Shown: positions 52,206-60,694 of the stretch, piece after piece
Layout: every line of letters begins with the position of its first letter
Numbering within the stretch: position 1 is the stretch's first letter
Assembly (NCBI GenBank): GCA_018883545.1
Contig: JAHLEH010000004.1
Coordinates: 62,001 to 126,000 of the forward strand
DNA: 64,000 bases
Direction of reading: 5' to 3'
Origin: Marixanthotalea marina
GTDB lineage: Bacteria > Bacteroidota > Bacteroidia > Flavobacteriales > Flavobacteriaceae
Made by a program: the position numbers and the translations under genes
Notes under the pieces: generated by a model
Database searches by the model: none
Told to the model about the DNA's origin: nothing
Seen by the model: the letters and a program-made list of their open reading frames with translations, nothing else

Positions 52206-52212
52206 AATCTTT

Positions 52213-52941
52213 CTACTTTTTAAAAATACTGCCAATTTTCATGGAAATGACTCCAAAAACGGCTTCGGAAATAATGCCTTTGCTTATTTTAGATTCTCCT
52301 TTGGTTCTATCTGTAAATATAACCGGCACTTCAACTATTTTTAGTTTTTTCAAATAGGCTCTAAATTTCATTTCAATTTGAAAGGCATAGCCAATAAACT
52401 TAATCCTGTTTAAATCTATGGCTTCCAAGGTTTCCCGTTTATAACAAACATAACCTGCCGTAGTATCGTTAATTTTCATACCCGTAATAATCCTTACGTA
52501 CTTAGAGGCCAAATAAGACATAAGTACCCTTCCCATGGGCCAATTAACAACATTAACCCCCGTGATGTATCTAGAACCAATAGACATGTCGGCACCTTCT
52601 AAGGCACAAGTGTTATAAAGCCGTATTAAATCTTTCGGGTCATGGGAAAAATCGGCATCCATTTCAAAAATATACTTGTAAGTCCTGGCCAAACACCATT
52701 TGAAACCATAAATATAAGCCGTTCCCAATCCTAATTTGCCTTTTCTTGAAATTAAAAAAAGTCTGTTATTATATATTGCCTGAAGTTCTTTAACTTTTTC
52801 CCCTGTTAAATCTGGTGAATTATCATCAATTATGAGCACATGAATAGCATCCGATTGCGAAAACACAGCTTTAATAATGGCTTCAATGTTATCAATTTCA
52901 TTGTACGTAGGAATGATGACAATAGCATCTTGCATAGGCAC
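52213..52941 (-). CDS. Polyprenol monophosphomannose synthase-like glycosyltransferase (GT2)
   Basis: 242 residues. The GT2 nucleotide-binding core is [19 protein letters not shown], with [17 protein letters not shown] and the metal-binding [17 protein letters not shown] (DxD motif). The C-terminal [28 protein letters not shown] matches the DPM1-like family, which transfers mannose or another sugar from GDP/UDP to polyprenyl phosphate. No C-terminal transmembrane anchor is present. First gene of an operon with pyrC and DUF4296. Confidence 0.9.
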   Translation of the reverse strand: MPMQDAIVIIPTYNEIDNIEAIIKAVFSQSDAIHVLIIDDNSPDLTGEKVKELQAIYNNRLFLISRKGKLGLGTAYIYGFKWCLARTYKYIFEMDADFSHDPKDLIRLYNTCALEGADMSIGSRYITGVNVVNWPMGRVLMSYLASKYVRIITGMKINDTTAGYVCYKRETLEAIDLNRIKFIGYAFQIEMKFRAYLKKLKIVEVPVIFTDRTKGESKISKGIISEAVFGVISMKIGSIFKK

Positions 52942-53052
52942 TGTTTGTAAAAACTACTTTTTAGCAAATGTACATTTTTTATAAGACTCTTTTTTTTAAA
53001 TATTACTTAATAATTTTATGCCGTGTGTAGATAATTATAATAATTTTATAGC

Positions 53053-53700
53053 ATGCTTAGAGATGTAACCTCCAACGAATTGTTTACCATTTTAATAGTT
53101 ATTGGCCTCATTTTTATAGCCATTGCCAAATTAATTTCCCCAAGGCGTTTTGATGATTTTATGCTTGTTTTAGGAAATTCCAAATACCTTAAAATTTATA
53201 TAAAAGACCAAAAGTTTTTTGACAGGTTTGATGCCGTACTATTCTTTAACCTCATTATCTCCAGTGGCATTTTTGGCTTTATAATTTATAGATTGATTTA
53301 TACAGGCATTACCGAGCCTTCCATAAACATTATGTTCAAACTTGTTGTAGCCATTGGTGCTTTTATTTTAATTAAGGTTCTAATAGAAAGATTAATTGGA
53401 AGTCTTTTTGAAATCGATAAAATAATAGATAGTTATCTTTTTCAAAAAATAACCTATAAAAATTACTTGGGTATCTTATTGCTACCAATTAATGCCCTAT
53501 TACTTTATACCATAACCCCTTCTTTAAATATCATTTATGCCATTGTTATTTTATTGTTAATAGTAAATATTGTTGGCATAATTACAACCTTCAAAGCCCA
53601 TCAAAGTTCACTAAAAAGAAATATGTTTTATTTTATTTTGTATCTTTGCGCTCTTGAAATTGCACCTTATATCATTTTATACAAAGTATTTAATGTCTAA
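53053..53700 (+). CDS. DUF4271 domain membrane protein
   Basis: 215 residues with about six transmembrane helices spread over the whole length. The first cytosolic-side element SPRRFDDFMLVLGNSKYLKIYIKDQKFFDRFDAVLFFNLIISSG is typical of the DUF4271 family, a Bacteroidota membrane protein of unknown role. It stands 15 bases before hemD, the pairing usually seen. Confidence 0.85.
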   Translation: MLRDVTSNELFTILIVIGLIFIAIAKLISPRRFDDFMLVLGNSKYLKIYIKDQKFFDRFDAVLFFNLIISSGIFGFIIYRLIYTGITEPSINIMFKLVVAIGAFILIKVLIERLIGSLFEIDKIIDSYLFQKITYKNYLGILLLPINALLLYTITPSLNIIYAIVILLLIVNIVGIITTFKAHQSSLKRNMFYFILYLCALEIAPYIILYKVFNV

Positions 53701-53715
53701 AAACTACTTGCGAAT

Positions 53716-54465
53716 ATGAAAGTGAAAACCATCTTGGTATCCCAACCAGAACCTAAAATAGAAAACTCGCCATATTTTGATCTTCAAGAAAAACAAAAAG
53801 TAAAAATAGATTTTAGACCTTTTATACATGTAGAGGGTGTTTCTGCCAAAGAGGTTAGGCAACAAAAGGTTGATCTTAACAATTATACCGCCATTATTTT
53901 AACAAGCAGAAACTCTGTTGACCATTTTTTTAGAGTGGCCGAAGAAATGCGTTTTAAAATTCCAGACACCCTAAAATATTTTTGTCAATCGGAAGCAGTT
54001 GCCTATTACTTACAGAAGTATGTGGTTTACAGAAAACGTAAAATTTATGTGGGTAAAAGCAAATTTTCTGAGCTTTCGCCTTTAATTAAAAAGTACAAGG
54101 ACGAAAAATTCCTATTGCCCAATACCGATAAGGTAAAACCAGAAGTACCCGACACTTTAAACGCTTTGGGCATCAACTGGAAACAGGCCATTTTTTACAA
54201 AACCGTTATAAGTGACCTGTCTGATTTGGCCGACGTATATTACGACATACTAGTATTTTTCAGTCCATCAGGAATTGAGTCCTTATTTCACAATTTCCCA
54301 GATTTCAAGCAAAACGATACCCGAATTGCCGCTTTTGGATCGACTACCATTAAAGCCGTTGAAGAAAAAGGGTTACGCATTGATATCCCAGCACCAACAC
54401 CAGATACACCGTCTATGACAATGGCTTTGGAAAAATATATTGAGAAAGTAAACAAGAGTAAATAA
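53716..54465 (+). CDS. hemD: Uroporphyrinogen-III synthase
   Basis: 249 residues with the loosely conserved HemD fold. Recognisable parts are ILVSQPEPKIENSPYFDL, NNYTAIILTSRNSVDHFFRVAEEMRFKI, LPNTDKVKPEVPDTLNALG and the C-terminal YDILVFFSPSGIESLFHNFP and TRIAAFGSTTIKAVEEKGLRIDIPAPTPDTPSMTMAL. It cyclises hydroxymethylbilane to uroporphyrinogen III. It ends before a strong bidirectional terminator shared with pckA. Confidence 0.9.
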   Translation: MKVKTILVSQPEPKIENSPYFDLQEKQKVKIDFRPFIHVEGVSAKEVRQQKVDLNNYTAIILTSRNSVDHFFRVAEEMRFKIPDTLKYFCQSEAVAYYLQKYVVYRKRKIYVGKSKFSELSPLIKKYKDEKFLLPNTDKVKPEVPDTLNALGINWKQAIFYKTVISDLSDLADVYYDILVFFSPSGIESLFHNFPDFKQNDTRIAAFGSTTIKAVEEKGLRIDIPAPTPDTPSMTMALEKYIEKVNKSK

Positions 54466-54483
54466 ACTCTTCTGAACAGAACA

Positions 54484-54515
54484 AAAAAAAGAGGCGATAA
54501 TCGCCTCTTTTTTTT
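54484..54515. terminator. Bidirectional terminator between hemD and pckA
   Basis: GAGGCGA-TAA-TCGCCTC with A7/T8 tails on either side forms a strong hairpin that can terminate both converging genes. It begins about 20 bases after the hemD stop codon and 5 bases beyond that of pckA. Confidence 0.92.
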
Positions 54516-54519
54516 GTTC

Positions 54520-56136
54520 TTAAAACGCATAGCGCTGAGGGCCGCCCCGTCTAATCTCTTCACTACAATGCGCTTCAAATTTCTTGAAGTTTTCCCTAAA
54601 AGCATTGGTTAGTTTAAAAGCTGTTTTGTAATAAGCGTCATCATTATTCCAAGTAGTTCTCGGGCTCAACACACTGGCAGGAACACCAGGACATTCCCTA
54701 GGTTGCGCCACACCAAATACCGAATGAATATGGTAATTATCATAAGTATACAAACCTAAATCGCCATTTAAAACGGCATTGATCATAGCCCGTGTATATT
54801 TTAATTTCATACGCGTCCCCACACCGTAAGGCCCACCTGTCCAACCTGTATTAACCAACCAAACGTTAACACCGGAAGCAATCATTTTTTCACTCAACAT
54901 TTCGGCGTATTTGGCAGGGTGCAAAGGCATAAATGGTGCCCCAAAGCAGGCTGAAAATGAAGGTTCGGGTTCTACAACCCCTGCTTCGGTTCCTGCTACC
55001 TTGGCGGTATAACCTGAAATGAAATGGTATGCTGCCTGACTAGGCGTTAACTTAGAAATTGGAGGCAACACCCCAAAAGCATCTGCCGTTAAAAAGAAAA
55101 CATTTTTTACGTTTTCACCTATGGATGGTAATTGAATATTTTCAATATGATCTATAGGATAACTAACCCGCGTATTTTCGGTAATTGATGTGTTTGAGAA
55201 ATCCACTTGGCCTTCAGCATCCAAAATAACATTTTCTAGTATGGCTCCTTTTTTAATGGCATCGTAAATCTCAGGTTCATGCTCACGTGACAGATCGATA
55301 ACCTTCGCATAGCAGCCACCTTCAAAATTAAATACTTTATTGTCTTTGGTCCAACCATGTTCGTCATCACCAATTAAACTTCTATTTGGGTCTGTAGACA
55401 GTGTTGTTTTCCCTGTCCCTGAAAGTCCAAAGAAAATAGCCGTATCACCTTTTTTCCCAATATTAGCACTACAGTGCATGGGCAGCGTTTCTTTATAAAC
55501 TGGTAGAATAAAATTAAGCGCTGAAAAAATCCCTTTTTTAATTTCGCCCGTATAACCGGTACCACCAATCAATGCAATTTTTCTTGTAAAATTTAAAATG
55601 GCAAAGTTGTGCTGCCTTGTACCATCTTCGGTTGGGTTTGCTTTAAATCCAGGGGCATTTACTACAATCCATTCAGGATCAAAGTTCTCAAGCTCTTCAT
55701 CGGTTGGCCTTAAAAACATGTTATAAGCAAATTGGTTGCTCCAGGGATATTCATTTATAACACGAATATTTAATTGATAGTCTTTGTCTGCACAAGCATA
55801 AGAATCCCTTACGAAAATATTTTTGTTAGATAGGTAATCTGTAACCTTATTATATAGTTTATCAAATTTTTCAGAATCAAACTGAATGTTGATATCTCCC
55901 CACCAAACACGGTCTTTGGTAACTTCATCTTTAACTATAAACCGGTCTTTGGGAGAACGCCCCGTAAATTCTCCAGTATTTACTGCTAAAGCGCCTGAAG
56001 AGGCCTCTTTACCTTGTCCATTTTCAATGGTAATGTCATGAAGTTCTTCAGGGGATAATTGGTAGTTTACTGTTGCATTTTTAATTCCGTATTTCTCCAA
56101 CGAAATCGTTTTCGTAAATTGGTTGTAATTTGCCAT
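54520..56136 (-). CDS. pckA: Phosphoenolpyruvate carboxykinase (ATP)
   Basis: 538 residues. Kinase-1a P-loop: FFGLSGTGKTTLSTDPNRSLIGDDEHGW, and the GRSPKDRFIVKDEVT region near the N-terminus typical for the ATP-dependent enzyme. Oxaloacetate is converted to PEP with ATP in gluconeogenesis. The upstream region has a perfect TAnnTTTG at 56163-56170 on the minus strand. It stands alone as a single gene. Confidence 0.96.
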   Translation of the reverse strand: MANYNQFTKTISLEKYGIKNATVNYQLSPEELHDITIENGQGKEASSGALAVNTGEFTGRSPKDRFIVKDEVTKDRVWWGDINIQFDSEKFDKLYNKVTDYLSNKNIFVRDSYACADKDYQLNIRVINEYPWSNQFAYNMFLRPTDEELENFDPEWIVVNAPGFKANPTEDGTRQHNFAILNFTRKIALIGGTGYTGEIKKGIFSALNFILPVYKETLPMHCSANIGKKGDTAIFFGLSGTGKTTLSTDPNRSLIGDDEHGWTKDNKVFNFEGGCYAKVIDLSREHEPEIYDAIKKGAILENVILDAEGQVDFSNTSITENTRVSYPIDHIENIQLPSIGENVKNVFFLTADAFGVLPPISKLTPSQAAYHFISGYTAKVAGTEAGVVEPEPSFSACFGAPFMPLHPAKYAEMLSEKMIASGVNVWLVNTGWTGGPYGVGTRMKLKYTRAMINAVLNGDLGLYTYDNYHIHSVFGVAQPRECPGVPASVLSPRTTWNNDDAYYKTAFKLTNAFRENFKKFEAHCSEEIRRGGPQRYAF

Positions 56137-56162
56137 AATTTTTCAAATATTGAATTATTATG

Positions 56163-56170
56163 CAAAATTA
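56163..56170 (-). promoter_or_regulatory. Candidate -7 element of pckA
   Basis: TAATTTTG on the minus strand matches TAnnTTTG, 26 bases before the pckA start codon. No clear -33 TTG was found at 17-23 bases. Confidence 0.45.
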
Positions 56171-56203
56171 GGGCTTTATGTTAGAGTAAAAGGTTAAAAT
56201 TTC

Positions 56204-56596
56204 TTAATTGTTTCCCTTAGTTTTTATCAAATCGATAAATAATAAGCCCCAAGAAATTATAAAGCATAATCCGCCTATTGGAGTGATAAATCCAATGCTT
56301 TTAAAATCAAAACTCGTCAAGTTATTCGTAGCCAAACCATAAATGGAGCCTGAGAAAAAAAGAACGCCTACAATGATTAAATAGTAGATGGTTTTTTTTG
56401 TCTTTTCAGTCACTAAAGTTGTTGTACCAACAAATAATAAAAAAAGGGCGTGGTACATTTGGTAGTGTACCCCAGTTTCAAAAGTCTGTTGCATGTCTAC
56501 CGAAATTAACTCCTTTAAGGCATGGGCTCCAAATGCGCCCAAAATGATGGCAATTATCCCTAAAACAGAAGCTGTGATGAGTATTTTTTTATTCAT
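56204..56596 (-). CDS. DUF423 membrane protein
   Basis: 130 residues with four hydrophobic helices. The family's glycine/alanine-rich first helix and GAFGAHALKE motif (residues 21-30) are present, followed by TFETGVHYQMYHALFLLFVG, FFSGSIYGLA and FITPIGGLCFIISWGLLFID. The DUF423 family has no proven function. It is monocistronic, divergent from the Lrp-type gene. Confidence 0.9.
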   Translation of the reverse strand: MNKKILITASVLGIIAIILGAFGAHALKELISVDMQQTFETGVHYQMYHALFLLFVGTTTLVTEKTKKTIYYLIIVGVLFFSGSIYGLATNNLTSFDFKSIGFITPIGGLCFIISWGLLFIDLIKTKGNN

Positions 56597-56739
56597 TGTG
56601 ATCTATATCTAATAATTACAAATTTACTGAACAATAGCGAAAGATTTAGGCTGAAACGACAATTCTATTTAACACTATAATTTATTTCAATCTAAAACCA
56701 AATGTTTACTTTTAAGTTTTAAATTGAAACTTAAAACAC

Positions 56740-57210
56740 ATGAAGTCTAAAAACCAATCCATAACAATTGATGGCATCGATAAAAAAATATTACGCAAAC
56801 TCATGGAAGATGCCCGTACGCCCATTCTTGAAATTGCACGTTTGGTTGGTATTTCAGGAGCGGCCATTCACCAGCGACTGAAGAAATTGGAACGATCAGG
56901 TTTGATATCAGGGTCGCAATGCATTATAAACCCTAAAGTTTTAGGCTACACTACGCTTGCTTTTGTGGGGGTTTATCTAGATAAAACCATGAGCCATACC
57001 GATGCGGTGAAAATGCTGAAGCGGATTCCTGAAGTATTGGAATGCCATTTCACCTCTGGCAACTGGAGCTTGTTTTTAAAGGTTTTAAGTAAAAACAACG
57101 CCCATTTGATGCATATTTTGAATGATGATATTTTAACTATTTCTGGGGTATTACGCACCGAAACCTTTGTGTCTTTAGACCAGCAAATCGATAGGCAGTT
57201 GCAGGTGTAA
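56740..57210 (+). CDS. Lrp/AsnC family transcriptional regulator
   Basis: 156 residues. N-terminal AsnC-type helix-turn-helix: IDKKILRKLMEDARTPILEIARLVGISGAAIHQRLKKLERSGLISG. The C-terminal RAM (ligand-binding ACT-like) domain contains FVGVYLDKTMSHTDAVKMLKRIPEVLECHFTSGNWSLFLKVLSKN. It probably responds to amino acids. It ends before a strong hairpin terminator. Confidence 0.92.
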   Translation: MKSKNQSITIDGIDKKILRKLMEDARTPILEIARLVGISGAAIHQRLKKLERSGLISGSQCIINPKVLGYTTLAFVGVYLDKTMSHTDAVKMLKRIPEVLECHFTSGNWSLFLKVLSKNNAHLMHILNDDILTISGVLRTETFVSLDQQIDRQLQV

Positions 57211-57244
57211 AAGAAAGCCCAAACTTTTAGTTTGGGCTTTCTTT
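57210..57244. terminator. Terminator after the Lrp-type gene
   Basis: AAAGAAAGCCCAAACT and AGTTTGGGCTTTCTTT form a 16-bp stem around a 3-base loop directly after the stop codon. On the minus strand it would likewise work for glyS. Confidence 0.9.
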
Positions 57245-57251
57245 ATATATA

Positions 57252-57276
57252 ATGAGATTCCTGTCTTCACAGGAAT
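57252..57276. repeat. Intergenic hairpin repeat, related copy
   Basis: ATTCCTGT-CTTC-ACAGGAAT (57257-57276) is a perfect 8-bp hairpin preceded by the AATGAG flank shared with the other copies. It stands between the Lrp-type gene and glyS. Confidence 0.65.
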
Positions 57277-57279
57277 TAG

Positions 57280-58821
57280 TTACATTTTCATTAACCACGT
57301 ACGTACATCTACTTCTTGTTTGATGATGTTACGCAACTCTTCAATCTTAACACGTTCTTGTTCCATAGAGTCGCGATGGCGAATGGTCACTGTATTATCG
57401 TTTAAGGTATCATGGTCTACCGTAATACAGAATGGTGTGCCATTAGCATCTTGCCTTCTGTAACGTCTTCCAACAGCATCTTTTTCATCGTAATCCACAT
57501 TAAAATCCCATTTCAAATCATCTACAATTTGTTTGGCTATTTCTGGTAAACCATCTTTTTTAACCAATGGTAATACAGCAGCTTTTATAGGTGCCAGTAC
57601 ACTTGGTAATTTTAACACGGTTCTAGTGGTGCCATTTTCCAGTTCTTCTTCTTGTAACGAATTTGAGAATACGGCCAAAAACATGCGGTCTAAACCAATG
57701 GATGTTTCCAGCACAAAAGGCACGTAGCTTTTATTTTCCTCTGGGTCGAAATACTGTAATTTTTTACCAGAGTATTTTTCATGCTGACTCAAATCAAAAT
57801 CGGTTCTGGAATGGATACCTTCCAATTCCTTAAACCCAAATGGGAATTTAAATTCAATATCAGCCGCAGCATCTGCATAGTGTGCTAATTTTTCATGGTC
57901 GTGGAAACGGTAATTTTCTTCACCCATGCCCAAACTTAAATGCCATTTCAATCGGGTTTCTTTCCAATGGTTATACCACTCTACTTGGGTGCCGGGCTTG
58001 ATGAAAAACTGCATTTCCATTTGCTCGAACTCACGCATCCTAAAAATAAACTGTCTAGCCACAATTTCATTTCTAAAGGCTTTTCCGGTTTGCGCAATAC
58101 CAAACGGTATCTTCATACGCCCTGTTTTTTGAACATTCAAAAAGTTAACGAAAATACCTTGTGCCGTTTCCGGACGCAAGTATAAGTCCATTGCATTATC
58201 GGCAGACGCGCCCAACTTGGTAGCAAACATGAGGTTGAACTGCTTTACATCAGTCCAATTTCTGCTTCCTGTAATTGGGTCGGCAATTTCCAATTCTTCA
58301 ATTAATGCTTTTACATCGGCCAAATCTTCTTTTTCCAAAGATTTTGCCATGCGCGAAAGGGTCGCATTTATTTTTTCTTGGTATCTAAAAACACGCTCGT
58401 TGGTTGCCAAAAACTGTTCTTTATCAAAAGCATCACCAAACCGTTTCGCGGCCTTTTCTACTTCCTTTTCAATTTTCGCTTCAATCTTGGCACAGTAATC
58501 TTCAATCAATACATCGGCTCTGTAACGTTTTTTGGAATCTTTGTTATCAATCAACGGATCATTAAACGCATCAACATGCCCAGATGCTTTCCATGTAGTG
58601 GGATGCATAAAAATGGCGGCATCAATGCCCACGATGTTATCGTGCATTTGCACCATGGCTTTCCACCAGTAGTCGCGTATGTTTTTCTTTAATTCGGCTC
58701 CATTCTGCGCATAATCGTATACGGCACTAAGCCCATCGTATATTTCACTGCTTTGGAACACGTAACCATATTCCTTGGCGTGTGATATAACCTTCTTAAA
58801 TTGATCGTCTTGATTTGTCAT
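57280..58821 (-). CDS. glyS: Glycine--tRNA ligase (class II, single-chain type)
   Basis: 513 residues from the ATG at 58821 (the longer frame has ten more residues with no support). Motifs: KEYGYVFQSSEIYDGLSAVYDY near the N-terminus, LYLRPETAQGIFVNFLNVQKTGRMKIPFGIAQTGKAFRNEI (motif 2), FRMREFEQMEMQFFIKPG and the class II motif 3 EPSIGLDRMF-like ETSIGLDRMFLAVFSN. It is the eukaryotic-like dimeric enzyme, not the alpha2-beta2 type. Confidence 0.95.
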   Translation of the reverse strand: MTNQDDQFKKVISHAKEYGYVFQSSEIYDGLSAVYDYAQNGAELKKNIRDYWWKAMVQMHDNIVGIDAAIFMHPTTWKASGHVDAFNDPLIDNKDSKKRYRADVLIEDYCAKIEAKIEKEVEKAAKRFGDAFDKEQFLATNERVFRYQEKINATLSRMAKSLEKEDLADVKALIEELEIADPITGSRNWTDVKQFNLMFATKLGASADNAMDLYLRPETAQGIFVNFLNVQKTGRMKIPFGIAQTGKAFRNEIVARQFIFRMREFEQMEMQFFIKPGTQVEWYNHWKETRLKWHLSLGMGEENYRFHDHEKLAHYADAAADIEFKFPFGFKELEGIHSRTDFDLSQHEKYSGKKLQYFDPEENKSYVPFVLETSIGLDRMFLAVFSNSLQEEELENGTTRTVLKLPSVLAPIKAAVLPLVKKDGLPEIAKQIVDDLKWDFNVDYDEKDAVGRRYRRQDANGTPFCITVDHDTLNDNTVTIRHRDSMEQERVKIEELRNIIKQEVDVRTWLMKM

Positions 58822-58934
58822 GCTGCAAAAATAAAAAAGCCATTTAAACAAATAGAAATGTTTGCTAAAAATTAAGCATGATAAACACTTATTTTTTATT
58901 TAAGTTTACAGAAAGTCAATTCAATAGGATTTTC

Positions 58935-59612
58935 ATGTTTAAATCGTTAGTCAATTTATTTTTTCCGAAAGTGTGCTACGCTTGTTTGAATCATTTAAAT
59001 GATAACGAAGAAATGGTTTGTGTGTCTTGCCGGCATGATTTACCTATTACCAATTTTCATTTAAATGATGATGATACGGTTTTAAAGGTCTTTTATGGCC
59101 GTGCTAAAGTTGAAAATGCCACGGCGCTATTCCGATTTGAGAAAAAAGGATTGGTGCAACAATTGATTCACGGATTGAAATACAAAGGCTACGAAAATAT
59201 CAGTCCGTTTTTAGGCGATTGGTTGGGTGGTGAATTAAAAAGCTTGGAAGATTACCAAAATATTGATGCCATTTTACCCGTACCGCTTCATAAAAATAAA
59301 CTAAGAAGTAGAGGTTATAATCAAGTTGAAGGTTTCGGAAAACAGATTGCCTCTGCATTGAACGCCGAATACTTAAACAATGTGCTTTTAAAAGTAACGA
59401 ACACCGCCTCGCAAACCGATAAAAAACGTTTTGCCCGTTGGAACCATTCTGAAGAATTGTTTACACTTGAAAACGCAAAATCTATTGAAAACAAACACAT
59501 TTTGTTGGTAGATGACATTATTACAACCGGCGCTACTTTAGAAGCTTGTATTTCTGTTTTAAACCAAGCCAAAAATGTAAAAATAAGTGTGGCTTGTATG
59601 GCCATGGCATAA
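58935..59612 (+). CDS. comF: ComF family phosphoribosyltransferase-like protein
   Basis: 225 residues from the ATG at 58935; the 19 residues before it are not conserved-looking. A zinc-ribbon at the N-terminus has CYACLNHL and CVSCRHDL (two CxxC pairs). The phosphoribosyltransferase core ends with ILLVDDIITTGATLEAC, the PRPP-binding motif. ComF proteins are needed for DNA uptake in naturally competent bacteria; competence here is not shown. Divergent from glyS. Confidence 0.9.
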   Translation: MFKSLVNLFFPKVCYACLNHLNDNEEMVCVSCRHDLPITNFHLNDDDTVLKVFYGRAKVENATALFRFEKKGLVQQLIHGLKYKGYENISPFLGDWLGGELKSLEDYQNIDAILPVPLHKNKLRSRGYNQVEGFGKQIASALNAEYLNNVLLKVTNTASQTDKKRFARWNHSEELFTLENAKSIENKHILLVDDIITTGATLEACISVLNQAKNVKISVACMAMA

Positions 59613-59640
59613 AAAAACCTCTAATTTTTATTAGAGGTTT
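59611..59640. terminator. Terminator between comF and a small secreted protein gene
   Basis: AAACCTCTAAT and ATTAGAGGTTT form an 11-bp stem with a T/A-run on each side; T7 follows on the minus strand. It can end both converging transcripts. Confidence 0.85.
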
Positions 59641-59660
59641 AGTATTATCTAAAAGGGTGT

Positions 59661-60002
59661 TTACGACTTTACTCGGGTCAATTTTGTTTCGCCCATATCT
59701 GTTTTAGTGATGATTTCGTCATCTTTCAATAATTCGCCAGTTACGTTTATAACCATATCGCCATTGAATGAAAGTGTATAAGAGAATTTATCACCGTCTA
59801 TTTTTCCGTTTTCAATAGGTGTTTCTCCAAAATCGGATACCAAAGCGCCAGTTAATTTTTCGCCGTCTACTTTAAATACATAGTTTAGCTCGAATGTTCC
59901 GTTAGGTGACTCGGCAGAGCCTTTCCATTTACCGTCTAGTTTGCTCTGCGCAAAAGCTGTTACACTTCCTAATAAAAATAATAGAATAAAAAGTTTTTTC
60001 AT
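59661..60002 (-). CDS. Small secreted beta-rich protein, paralogue A
   Basis: 113 residues. Signal peptide ends TAFAQ (residue 19). The mature part has the pattern LDGKWKGSAESPNGTFELNYVFKVDGEKLTGAL, then NGKIDGDKFSYTLSFNGDM, a simple repeated-strand design reminiscent of lipocalin-like barrels. It is a paralogue of the gene at 60128-60466, 125 bases upstream on the same strand. Function unknown. Confidence 0.75.
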   Translation of the reverse strand: MKKLFILLFLLGSVTAFAQSKLDGKWKGSAESPNGTFELNYVFKVDGEKLTGALVSDFGETPIENGKIDGDKFSYTLSFNGDMVINVTGELLKDDEIITKTDMGETKLTRVKS

Positions 60003-60127
60003 TTTAATTGTGTTTTAATTGTTTGGTTTTGAAATGTATAAAATAAAATTCATTAATAATAATTTGAAATAAAAAAACCACAAAATATGTAACTTAATAC
60101 ACATGTTGTGATTTTAAAGAGTTCGTA

Positions 60128-60466
60128 TTATTCAACTCTTGTAAGCTTCATTTCGCCTCTTTGGGTCTTAATTACAATCTCATTATCGCTTACCAATTCG
60201 CCATTGTTCTCCATAGTCATTTCACCAAAAGACATGGTATAAGAGAATTTATTACCGTCTACCTTTCCGTTCTCCAATGCATTCTCTCCTCTTGGGGTTG
60301 TCCAGGTTCCTGTAAGTTTATCGCCTTCTACTTTAAAAGTATAGTTTAGCTCAAAAGTACCATTAGGCGTTTCTCGGCTGCCTTTCCATTTACCAGTAAT
60401 TTTACTTTGGGCGAATGTTGCCATGCTTCCTAAAAAAAATAATAGGATAAAAATTTTTTTCATCAT
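60128..60466 (-). CDS. Small secreted beta-rich protein, paralogue B
   Basis: 112 residues; start at the first of two adjacent ATG codons (second at 60463). Signal peptide ends ATFAQ. The mature sequence ITGKWKGSRETPNGTFELNYTFKVEGDKLTGTW and NGKVDGNKFSYTMSFGEMTM parallels paralogue A closely, so the two arose by tandem duplication. Its end (MKLTRVE) matches A's (TKLTRVKS). Function unknown. Confidence 0.75.
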   Translation of the reverse strand: MMKKIFILLFFLGSMATFAQSKITGKWKGSRETPNGTFELNYTFKVEGDKLTGTWTTPRGENALENGKVDGNKFSYTMSFGEMTMENNGELVSDNEIVIKTQRGEMKLTRVE

Positions 60467-60694
60467 AATGTAAAAGTTTAATTGTTGTTAATAAGGACTT
60501 TTAGTTTAGTGTTGTTTGTTTTTTTCAAACTTTCTATTAGACTCAAGCAATCCTAAATGGTTTAATCGAATAGATAGCCTAGGCCTTTTTTTTACCTGAA
60601 AACCAATATGATAAAATTAGCATCCAACAAAACTATTGTACTTGTCGTTATATCTCTAAAATTATGTAGGTTTGTGCAAAAGTTTGATTTGGCA

